Origin: Pseudomonadota bacterium
GTDB taxonomy: Bacteria > Pseudomonadota > Gammaproteobacteria > Burkholderiales > Burkholderiaceae_C
Reading direction: 5' to 3'
Assembly (NCBI GenBank): GCA_030538605.1
Contig: JAUNTQ010000008.1
Coordinates: forward strand, 1 to 64,000
Length of the DNA: 64,000 bases
Each line of letters begins with the position of its first letter. The first letter of the stretch is position 1. Position numbers and translations under genes: made by a program. The notes below the pieces were generated by a model. That model had not been told where the DNA came from. It saw nothing but the letters and a program-made list of their open reading frames with translations, and searched no databases. Shown in pieces: positions 57,246 to 64,000 of this stretch.

Positions 57246-58406
57246 ATGACCGACCTCGCCAAAATCACCTGCATCGAAGACCTGCGCCTGCTCGCCAAAC
57301 GCCGCGTGCCCCGCATGTTCTATGACTACGCCGACTCCGGCAGCTGGACGGAGCACACCTACCGCGCCAACCAGGCCGACTTTCAGGACATCCTGTTCAA
57401 GCAGCGCGTGGCCATCAACATGGAAGGCCGCAGCACCGCCACCACCATGATCGGCCAGCCCGTCAGCATGCCCGTGGCCATCGCGCCCACCGGCCTCACC
57501 GGCATGCAGCACGCCGATGGCGAAATCGCCGCCGCCCGCGCCGCGCGCAAGTTCGGCATCCCCTTCACGCTCTCGACCATGAGCATCTGCTCCATCGAAG
57601 ACGTGGCCCAGCACGCCGCGCCCGGCTTCTGGTTTCAGCTCTACGTGATGCGCGACCGCGACTTCATCGAGCGCCTGATCGACCGCGCCAAGGCCGCCGA
57701 ATGTGGCGCACTCGTCATCACGCTCGACCTGCAAATCCTGGGGCAGCGCCACAAGGACATCAAGAACGGCCTGTCCACCCCGCCCAAGCCGACGCTTGCC
57801 AACCTCATCAACCTGGCCACCAAGCCGCGCTGGTGTCTGGGCATGCTCGGCACCCCGCGCCGCCAGTTTGGCAACATCCACGGCCACGTCAAAGGCGTCA
57901 CCGACATGAGCAACCTGGGCGCGTGGACGGCCGACCAGTTCGACCCGCGCCTCAATTGGGGCGACGTGGAATGGATCAAGAAACGCTGGGGCGGCAAGGT
58001 CATCATCAAGGGCATCATGGAAGCCGAAGACGCCCGCCTGGCCGTGGACAGCGGTGCCGACGCCCTCATCGTCAGCAACCACGGCGGCCGCCAGCTCGAC
58101 GGCGCGCCCTCGGCCATCGCCGCCCTGCCTTCAATAGTCGATGCCGTGGGCAGCCAGATCGAAGTGCACATGGACTCGGGCATCCGCAGCGGCCAGGACG
58201 TGCTGAAAGCCTGGGCACTGGGCGCACGCGGCACCTACATCGGCCGCGCCTTCCTGTGGGGCCTGGGCGCGGCAGGCGAAGCGGGCGTGACCAAGGCACT
58301 GGAGATCATCCACAAGGAGCTGGACACCACCATGGCCTTCTGCGGGCACACGCAGATTGGGACGGTGGACAAGGCAATCTTCAGGCCCGGCACCTACCCC
58401 GTCTGA
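57246..58406 (+). CDS. lldD: FMN-dependent alpha-hydroxy-acid dehydrogenase (L-lactate dehydrogenase type)
   Basis: 386 residues. RVPRMFYDYADSGSWTEHTY, PVAIAPTGLTGMQHADGEIA, FTLSTMSICSIEDVA, FQLYVMRDRDFIERLIDRAK, then LIVSNHGGRQLDGAPSAIAA with the catalytic His, and MDSGIRSGQDVLKA. This is the LldD/glycolate-oxidase fold that oxidises L-lactate or a related 2-hydroxy acid and passes electrons to quinone or cytochrome. The substrate among this family is not certain. Confidence 0.88.
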   Translation: MTDLAKITCIEDLRLLAKRRVPRMFYDYADSGSWTEHTYRANQADFQDILFKQRVAINMEGRSTATTMIGQPVSMPVAIAPTGLTGMQHADGEIAAARAARKFGIPFTLSTMSICSIEDVAQHAAPGFWFQLYVMRDRDFIERLIDRAKAAECGALVITLDLQILGQRHKDIKNGLSTPPKPTLANLINLATKPRWCLGMLGTPRRQFGNIHGHVKGVTDMSNLGAWTADQFDPRLNWGDVEWIKKRWGGKVIIKGIMEAEDARLAVDSGADALIVSNHGGRQLDGAPSAIAALPSIVDAVGSQIEVHMDSGIRSGQDVLKAWALGARGTYIGRAFLWGLGAAGEAGVTKALEIIHKELDTTMAFCGHTQIGTVDKAIFRPGTYPV

Positions 58407-58422
58407 GCGCGGGATCGCACGG

Positions 58423-59121
58423 TCACACGCTGTCCGACACCACCGACTCCCACGCCGGTTGGCCGGCGCGCTGCGCGTCGGCACTCGCAAACACCCGCAG
58501 ACGATCACCCTCGCGCACCGCCACCGGCGCCGTCCAGCGTTGATCATGGGGCGGAAGCACCTGCTGCTCGGTGCGTCGTTCAGCGTCGCACAGCAGCATG
58601 CCGTGCAAACGGCCCAGCGCATCAAACGTGCCATCGGTGCGCTCATCGAACATCGGGTGCCTGAACAAGCCACCCGTTTCCAACGCATAGAAACGCTCGT
58701 CCAGCCACCGACCTGCTCCGCACAGCAGGCTTTCTCCATCTTCGTCGCGCGGCACCGCCACCGGCCGCCCGTCGATCCACAGCACCGGCCCGCCCATCCA
58801 CGGCTCGCCCCGCTGCCATTGCCGGGTGAGCAGCAGCGCCTGGTGTTGAAAGCCAGGGGAATAATCCAGCCACAAGCTGAAACCCTTCCATTCGGTGTGG
58901 GCAGAAACCGGAGGGTTCACATCGAAAAAGCGAAACCCCGTCACCAGAAAATCCTCGGGGCGCGCGCTGACGATCAGTGGATCCAGCGGCTCCACATGCA
59001 GCCCCTGATCCGAGCGCAAGGCCGCACTTTCCGGCCTCGCCAGCCGAAGCTGCCACGCATCGAGCGCGTCCGACGCGGGGGTTGCAGGGTATGCATGACG
59101 GGGAGCGGATCTCGGCAGCAT
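58423..59121 (-). CDS. Uncharacterised protein, candidate partner of the upstream effector-like gene
   Basis: 232 residues, no family recognised. LHVEPLDPLIVSARPEDFLV, FSLWLDYSPGFQHQALLLTR and WLDERFYALETGGLFRHPMF suggest a beta-rich soluble protein without signal peptide. It lies 68 bases downstream of the 576-residue glycine-zipper gene on the same strand, the order expected for an effector and its immunity or adaptor protein. That link is inference. Confidence 0.5.
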   Translation of the reverse strand: MLPRSAPRHAYPATPASDALDAWQLRLARPESAALRSDQGLHVEPLDPLIVSARPEDFLVTGFRFFDVNPPVSAHTEWKGFSLWLDYSPGFQHQALLLTRQWQRGEPWMGGPVLWIDGRPVAVPRDEDGESLLCGAGRWLDERFYALETGGLFRHPMFDERTDGTFDALGRLHGMLLCDAERRTEQQVLPPHDQRWTAPVAVREGDRLRVFASADAQRAGQPAWESVVSDSV

Positions 59122-59189
59122 TCGCCATTCCTTTGAACGTGCGCGGCAAGGTGCGTTGTGCCGCTTTGCACCAGCGCGCAGTGGCCTCG

Positions 59190-60920
59190 TCAGAACCAGC
59201 TCTTGATGCGGCTGATGGCCCCGCCCACCTTGTCGGCCACCCAGTCACGCGCACCACTGATTTCCGCACCGTAGGCTACACCCACCCCGACGGCCAGGCC
59301 CACCACAGCGCCCACTGCTGTGCCCGCCACCGGCACCACGCTGCCAACGGCCGCACCTACCGCGGCAGCCGAGGCAATCGAGGTCACAGCCACGGCGGCG
59401 TCGGCCGTGACATTGCCGATGGCCTGCGCATCACCTCTGGCCAAACCTGCGCGGTTCTCGTAGGCCGAGACACCCGTTGCCACGACGGCGCCCACCCCGG
59501 TGGCACCCATCGCGCGCGATGCCACGGTACGGACAGCAAAACCAGTGCTGGCTGCAGAGGCCGTGCCCTGCACCGTTCCGGCAAGCGCAGGGGTCACGCG
59601 CGAGGCAGCCATCGCGGTCACGCGCCTTTCAATGGCCGGACCAAGCGCACGGTCGATCGCAGGCGCGACTATGCGCTCACCCGCTGCCGTCAACGCACCC
59701 GCGCCAGCGCCGATACCGGCCTGAGCCAAGACCTGCCGACCCTCGTCCGCCGTAAGTCGGCCATCGCCCAAGGCCACGGCAGCCGACACGCCACCGGCTA
59801 CGGCACCGCCCCACAGGCCACCCTGCGATGCCGTCGGCATGCTGGCACGCGGCAGTGCGCCAAGCGGTGGTTCAGCCTGGCCGACCTGCATGTTCACCCG
59901 CTCCATGGTGGACAGTGGGGTCTGCATGTGCTCATTGACGTACGCACCATAGGGCGCCTTGAAGCTTTCGGGCGAGCGGCCAGCCGCGAGGTGCGCCTGC
60001 TTGGCACCATCCACATGGCGCTGCATGTCCGCTTTGGCCGCCGCGTTCAAGGCGTCCAGGTCATTGATGGAATAGGCACGTTCACCCAGCACGATGCTGC
60101 GGCCATCGGCATCGGCCATGGTTTTGCGAAGTTCACCCAGATTCCGGCCGTCCATGAGATGACCGAAACCAGCGCTGTCATCACCCGCATATACCGACAC
60201 CCGCCTGGGTTCGTCCGGGGTGCCTGCGCGTTGCCAGGCCGCTTGACGGCCCAGTTGTGCTCGCTCGCCCTCAGCGCTGCCCCTGAGTTCGCTTGCCAGC
60301 GTTGTGACCCCTGCCTTGACGCTCTCTACATGCAGCACGCCGTCGCGGGTCTTGAAGTACAGGTCGGCATCCAGGTCAGGCACATCCAGCAGCGGCAGCC
60401 GGGCATCGGCCAGATTGGCTCCGCTCTTGGGGTCGAACGCCATGGATGTGCCCTGCGCCAGCGTGACGCGATCCAGCACCTCGGCGGCGCGCGTCATGTG
60501 AGCCATGGCCCCGTTGAACCTGCTGGAGTTTGGCTCTGCAGTGGCCAGATCGTAGAGTTTCTGCCGAAACTCGTTGTTCATCTGCGGCGCAATGCGTCCA
60601 TCAATCACTTCGTTGCCCAGCCGCTCTACCACGACGCGAAGCTTGGCTGCCTGATCGGACGGCAGGTCAGTGCGCGCCAGCGCCGTGCGGGCATTGGCCG
60701 GTGCATCCGCCAACGCCTGCGCAACTGGCCCCGCGCTCGCCTGCGACGTGCCGGCGGCAATCTGATAGCCAGCCAGCGCCCTCTCGCGCGGGGGCAAGGG
60801 CTGGGCAAGCTGCAACGCGGCGACGGTTGCCGCACCTACGGTAGCGGCACGGGCCTGAGGGTCGTTTTCTTGCGGGCGCGTGGCAGTGCCAAGGCTTGGG
60901 GTAACGGAAGATCCACTCAT
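59190..60920 (-). CDS. Glycine-zipper protein, candidate secreted effector
   Basis: 576 residues from the ATG at 60920 (MSGSSVTPSLGTATRPQEND); the frame extends to 60986 but that part crosses a leader. No signal peptide. Residues about 1-350 are helical and soluble. The C-terminal 200 are very rich in Ala/Gly/Val with GxxxG patterns (AAAVGAAVGSVVPVAGTAVG, AVVGLAVGVGVAYGAE), able to insert in membranes, then a short charged end (DWVADKVGGAISRIKSWF). This build is seen in pore-forming effectors of contact-dependent or type VI systems. No delivery genes are in the window. Confidence 0.5.
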   Translation of the reverse strand: MSGSSVTPSLGTATRPQENDPQARAATVGAATVAALQLAQPLPPRERALAGYQIAAGTSQASAGPVAQALADAPANARTALARTDLPSDQAAKLRVVVERLGNEVIDGRIAPQMNNEFRQKLYDLATAEPNSSRFNGAMAHMTRAAEVLDRVTLAQGTSMAFDPKSGANLADARLPLLDVPDLDADLYFKTRDGVLHVESVKAGVTTLASELRGSAEGERAQLGRQAAWQRAGTPDEPRRVSVYAGDDSAGFGHLMDGRNLGELRKTMADADGRSIVLGERAYSINDLDALNAAAKADMQRHVDGAKQAHLAAGRSPESFKAPYGAYVNEHMQTPLSTMERVNMQVGQAEPPLGALPRASMPTASQGGLWGGAVAGGVSAAVALGDGRLTADEGRQVLAQAGIGAGAGALTAAGERIVAPAIDRALGPAIERRVTAMAASRVTPALAGTVQGTASAASTGFAVRTVASRAMGATGVGAVVATGVSAYENRAGLARGDAQAIGNVTADAAVAVTSIASAAAVGAAVGSVVPVAGTAVGAVVGLAVGVGVAYGAEISGARDWVADKVGGAISRIKSWF

Positions 60921-60987
60921 ATTTATGCAGCCGCCAGATGATGTCAATTCGATGACAGGTTGTACCGCCGACTTGCTGCAGCGCACA

Positions 60988-61018
60988 AGCTGGTATCGAT
61001 ACCAGCTAGTAACGTTAC
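60988..61018. promoter_or_regulatory. Palindromic operator-like sites upstream of the effector-like gene
   Basis: AGCTGGTATCGATACCAGCT (60988-61007) is a perfect 20 bp palindrome, followed by GTAACGTTAC (61009-61018), a perfect 10 bp one, both 70-100 bases before the start at 60920 and in clearly AT-richer DNA. A dedicated repressor or activator site is likely; the protein that binds it is unknown. Confidence 0.6.
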
Positions 61019-61043
61019 CTATGCCACTAACGAATCACGACAT

Positions 61044-61535
61044 CTACACCCATCGCCGCACCCGCGCCGCATAGCGCGTGAACGCCTCGCCAAAGCGCTC
61101 GCGCAGCGCGCGCTCCTCGGGCTGGATTTGCAGGGCGTTGATCGTCAGCACGAACAGCGGCAGCGCCACCCACGCCGCTGCGTTGCCCAGCCACACGCCC
61201 CAGCCTGCCAGCACCAGCCACATGCCCAGGTACATGGGGTTGCGGGTGATGCCGAACACGCCGGTGGTGACCAGGGTGCTGGCCTTTTGCGGGGCCAGAG
61301 GGTTGACGGTGGTGCGCGCGCGGCGGAACTCGACCACGCCTGCCAGCGCGATGACGCCGCCCGCCAGCGCCAGCGCCACGCCCAGCGCCGCGCCCAGCAC
61401 CAGCACGGACGCGCCGCGCGGCCACAGTTGCGCCTGCGGCAGGGCGCGGGCGATGAGCCACATCAGCAGCACAAAGGCCGCGTCGATGACGGGCGGCGGA
61501 ATGCGGTGTTCGAGCCAGCGGGGCATGGGCGGCAT
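61044..61535 (-). CDS. Isoprenylcysteine-carboxyl-methyltransferase-like membrane protein
   Basis: 163 residues from the ATG at 61535; 61526 is also possible. Membrane helices (VIDAAFVLLMWLIARALP, ASVLVLGAALGVALALAGG) precede the family core: RARTTVNPLAPQKASTLVTT, GVFGITRNPMYLGMWLVLAG and a C-terminal EERALRERFGEAFTRYAARV. This is the ICMT/phospholipid-methyltransferase family, SAM-dependent; bacterial substrates are mostly unknown. Confidence 0.85.
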   Translation of the reverse strand: MPPMPRWLEHRIPPPVIDAAFVLLMWLIARALPQAQLWPRGASVLVLGAALGVALALAGGVIALAGVVEFRRARTTVNPLAPQKASTLVTTGVFGITRNPMYLGMWLVLAGWGVWLGNAAAWVALPLFVLTINALQIQPEERALRERFGEAFTRYAARVRRWV

Positions 61536-61626
61536 TATGGGTTTGGCATGAAAAGCTCTTTTTTTGATAGCTTTTTCGCCTCGGTTACGCTTGAACTCCC
61601 CGTCTCCACCAGCGCACTCGCACCGC

Positions 61627-62397
61627 ATGACCCAAGCCCCCGCCCTCGCGGCACCATCGGCCTATCGCGCCCGACGCGTGGCGGTGTCGGCGCTCTCGGT
61701 GGCCGAGCGCTCGGCCATGTCGGCGCTGTACCTGTCGTGCTACGCAGGCACGTCGGATGCGCTGTTTCAGCACGACCTGAACGCCAAGGACGAGGCCATC
61801 GTGCTAAGGCACGACACGCACGGGCTGGTGGGCTTTACCACCGTGCAGGTCTACCCGTGGCGCTGGCGCGGCGAGCCGGTTCGCGTGGTGTATTCGGGCG
61901 ACACGGTGGTGCAGCCCGCGCACTGGGGGCAGCAAACGCTGGCGCTGGCCTGGGTGGAGAACATGGGCCGCCTGCTGGCCGAGCCGGGCGCGCCGCCGCT
62001 GTATTGGCTGCTGCTGGTCAAGGGCCACCGCACTTACCGCTATCTGTCGGCCTTCACGCACCGCTTTCACCCGCATTGGGCGCAGGCGCACCCCGACTGG
62101 CGTGCGTTGGCCGACGAGCTGGCGCAGGCGCGCTTTGGCGGCAGCTACCTGCCCGCGCAGGGCGTGGTGCGCTTTGCGCAGTCGCACGGGCATTTGCGCC
62201 CGCATTTGGCCGAGCCTTCGGACGCCGAGCGGGCCAAGGACGCCACGGCCCACTTTCTGGCGCGCAACCCCGGCTTTCGGCAGGGCGACGAGCTGGTGTG
62301 CCTGTGCCCGCTGGCGCTGGACAACCTCAAGCCCCTGGCCGCCCGCGTGGCGCGCCGCGTGCAGGGGGGTGGCGCGCGCCACTTCTTGCATGGCTGA
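61627..62397 (+). CDS. GNAT-like acyltransferase domain protein
   Basis: 256 residues from the ATG at 61627. ALSVAERSAMSALYLSCYAG, HGLVGFTTVQVYPWRWRGEP and VVYSGDTVVQPAHWGQQTLA have the strand-helix pattern of a GNAT acyl-CoA-binding core. It overlaps the GH3-like gene by eight bases, so they act together. The substrate is not known. Confidence 0.6.
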   Translation: MTQAPALAAPSAYRARRVAVSALSVAERSAMSALYLSCYAGTSDALFQHDLNAKDEAIVLRHDTHGLVGFTTVQVYPWRWRGEPVRVVYSGDTVVQPAHWGQQTLALAWVENMGRLLAEPGAPPLYWLLLVKGHRTYRYLSAFTHRFHPHWAQAHPDWRALADELAQARFGGSYLPAQGVVRFAQSHGHLRPHLAEPSDAERAKDATAHFLARNPGFRQGDELVCLCPLALDNLKPLAARVARRVQGGGARHFLHG

Positions 62398-63784
62398 GGC
62401 TGGCTGGGCCACGCTGCCCGATCTGGCGCGCCGCCTGCCGCCCGCACCCAGCCACGCGCAATGGCTGACCGAGATGCTGGCGCGCAACCGGCACTGCGCC
62501 TGGCTGCGCGCCTTCGGCAGCCCCGCCACGCTGGCCGACTACCGCGCCCGCGTGCCGCTGTGCAGCCATGACGACATGGCGCCGTGGATCGCCCGCGCGC
62601 TGGCCCCCGGCGCACGCGACGTGCTGTTTGCCGGTGCGCCGGTGGGCTGCGAGCGCACGGGCGGCAGCACCAGCGGCCCCAAGCTCATTGCCTACTCCGC
62701 CGCTGGCCTGCAAGACGCACAACGCGCCCTGCTGCCCTGGCTGGCCGATCTGGCGCAACGCCACGCCTTGAGCGGCACGGCGTACTTCGCCACCAGCCCC
62801 GCCACGCGCGCGCCCGAGCGCGTGGGCGCGCTGCCGCTGGGCCTGCCCGATGGCGCTTGGCTGGGGCCGCAGGCAGGCGCGGTGCTGGCCGCGCGCAGCG
62901 CCGTGCCGTTGGAGGTGGGCGCACTCACCGACGTGGCCGAGTGGCGGCACCAAACACTGGCGCACCTGCGCGCCGCGCAAGACCTGGAGCTGATCTCGGT
63001 CTGGAGCCCCACCTTCCTGCTCACCCTGCTGGATGACTTGCCCGACGCCGCCGCGCTCTGGCCGCGCCTGAAGCTCGTCAGCTGCTGGGCCAGCGGTGCG
63101 TCGGCGCGCTACATCCCCGCGCTGGCCGAGCGCCTGCCGCATGCGCGCATCCAGCCCAAGGGCTTGCTGGCGACCGAGGGCGTGGTCACCGTGCCCGATG
63201 CCCATGACCTGCCCGTGCTCACGCGGCACGGCTTTTTCGAGTTCGCGCAGGGCGACAGCCTTTACCTGGCAGACGAATTGCGCGTGGGCGAGTCTTACGA
63301 GGTGGTACTGACCAACGCCAACGGCCTGTACCGCTACCGCCTGGGCGACCACCTGCGCTGCACCGGCTTTACGCTGGCGGGCGACCCCCTTCTGGAACTG
63401 CAAGGTCGGCTGTCTCTCGCCAGCGATCTGGTGGGAGAAAAGCTCACCGAAAGCTTTGCCGCCGATTGCCTGCACCCCATTCAAGGATTCGCCATGCTGA
63501 TTGCCGATGCCGACGCCACCCCGCCCGCCTACCGCCTGGTGTGCGAACACCCACCCGCGCCCACCGCGCTGGCCGCGGTAGAAGCCGCCTTGCAGCGCAA
63601 CCCCCAATACGCCTACGCCCGCCGCATGGGCCAGTTGCAAGCCACCACCGCCTGGCACCGCCCGCGCGCCTGGGCGCAACTCACGCAAACCCTGCTGGCC
63701 CGTGGCACGCGTCTGGCCGACGTAAAGCCCCTCGCCTTGCGCGGCGAAGCGGCGTGGGCGATGCTGTTTCGTGACGCTGGCTGA
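62390..63784 (+). CDS. GH3-like acyl-adenylating amide synthetase
   Basis: 464 residues from the ATG at 62390. ERTGGSTSGPKLIAYSAAGL is the ATP-binding loop; LISVWSPTFLLTLLDDLP, GLLATEGVVTVP and VLTNANGLYRYRLGDHLRCT are typical GH3 stretches. Plant GH3 enzymes adenylate a carboxylic acid and join it to an amino acid. Bacterial members sit in small biosynthetic operons. Placed between an acyltransferase-like gene and a radical SAM gene. Confidence 0.82.
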   Translation: MAEAGWATLPDLARRLPPAPSHAQWLTEMLARNRHCAWLRAFGSPATLADYRARVPLCSHDDMAPWIARALAPGARDVLFAGAPVGCERTGGSTSGPKLIAYSAAGLQDAQRALLPWLADLAQRHALSGTAYFATSPATRAPERVGALPLGLPDGAWLGPQAGAVLAARSAVPLEVGALTDVAEWRHQTLAHLRAAQDLELISVWSPTFLLTLLDDLPDAAALWPRLKLVSCWASGASARYIPALAERLPHARIQPKGLLATEGVVTVPDAHDLPVLTRHGFFEFAQGDSLYLADELRVGESYEVVLTNANGLYRYRLGDHLRCTGFTLAGDPLLELQGRLSLASDLVGEKLTESFAADCLHPIQGFAMLIADADATPPAYRLVCEHPPAPTALAAVEAALQRNPQYAYARRMGQLQATTAWHRPRAWAQLTQTLLARGTRLADVKPLALRGEAAWAMLFRDAG

Positions 63785-63802
63785 CCACGGAGAACACCCG
63801 CC

Positions 63803-64000
63803 ATGACCAAGCCCCTGAAGATCGCCCTGATGTCGCCCAAAGGCCCGCTGTACCGCGCGCGCGGCGGCATCTTCAAGAAATCGCTGCGCTACCAGCCGCT
63901 CACGCTCACCACGCTGGCCGCGCTGATCCCGCCTGAGCTGCATGCGCAGGTCTCGCTGCACGACGAGGGCATCGAGCCCATCGACGGCACGCCCGATGCC
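63803..64000 (+). CDS. B12-binding radical SAM protein, N-terminal part
   Basis: 66 residues visible. LKIALMSPKGPLYRARGGIF, YQPLTLTTLAALIPPELHAQ and LHDEGIEPIDG are the N-terminal cobalamin-binding-domain pattern of B12-dependent radical SAM enzymes (methyltransferases and ring-forming enzymes). The cysteine cluster lies beyond the window. It begins 18 bases after the GH3-like gene, in the same operon. Confidence 0.75.
   Translation, partial: MTKPLKIALMSPKGPLYRARGGIFKKSLRYQPLTLTTLAALIPPELHAQVSLHDEGIEPIDGTPDA

Overview
This is a high-G+C window whose host proteins and short repeats look like a betaproteobacterium of the order Burkholderiales, most likely Comamonadaceae (inference from gene families and from the style of the intergenic palindromes; no database search was possible). 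Its central fact is a complete-looking 39.7 kb Mu-like transposable prophage (13704-53401) sitting inside a zinc-uptake locus.

Left host flank (1-13703). A DASS/SLC13 transporter (minus, cut by the window edge) is followed by a very large bacterial alpha-2-macroglobulin with its thioester motif, an inverted GAF-domain gene and penicillin-binding protein 1C. The macroglobulin/PBP1C pair is a known periplasmic partnership. Next come an AztD-like beta-propeller lipoprotein and a His-rich outer-membrane barrel, a zinc-handling pair behind a possible Zur box. Then come the first 25 codons of znuA, where the prophage begins.

Prophage (13704-53401). Both ends start TGAA, carry GATATTT at the same distance from the terminus, and are flanked by a 6 bp duplication CGCTGG. 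Removing the element and one duplication restores znuA in frame, with a normal signal peptide. Transcription diverges from about 41.5 kb. Leftward: a Ner-like regulator, small early genes, transposase A (D155/D245/E281, DD35E spacing), target activator B, DUF3164, an HNH nuclease, a degenerate tRNA-like gene, GemA, Mor, then protease I, a decoration-like protein, major head protein T, gp36/gp37-like connectors, collagen-like and glycine-rich adhesins, tail tube, tape measure, tail-tip proteins and finally Com plus a C5 cytosine methyltransferase at the left end. Rightward: repressor, an accessory block (orphan HsdR-N-like nuclease; soluble protein plus four-helix membrane protein resembling RexAB or Kiwa organisation), holin, lytic transglycosylase, Rz/Rz1, then gp25, gp26, gp27, terminase gp28, portal gp29, gpF with a toxin-like C-terminus, and gpG next to the right end. 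The Mu late block is thus split over two divergent transcripts, which is unusual.

Right host flank (53402-64000). The rest of znuA, then znuB and zur (overlapping), a glutathione reductase, an FMN lactate-dehydrogenase-type enzyme, a candidate glycine-zipper effector with a downstream partner gene behind a 20 bp palindrome, an isoprenylcysteine-methyltransferase-like membrane enzyme, and a three-gene block (acyltransferase-like, GH3-like, radical SAM) that leaves the window and may be biosynthetic.

Several families of short palindromic repeats occur between genes, some both in host DNA and inside the prophage. Large antisense reading frames throughout are G+C artefacts and are left out.
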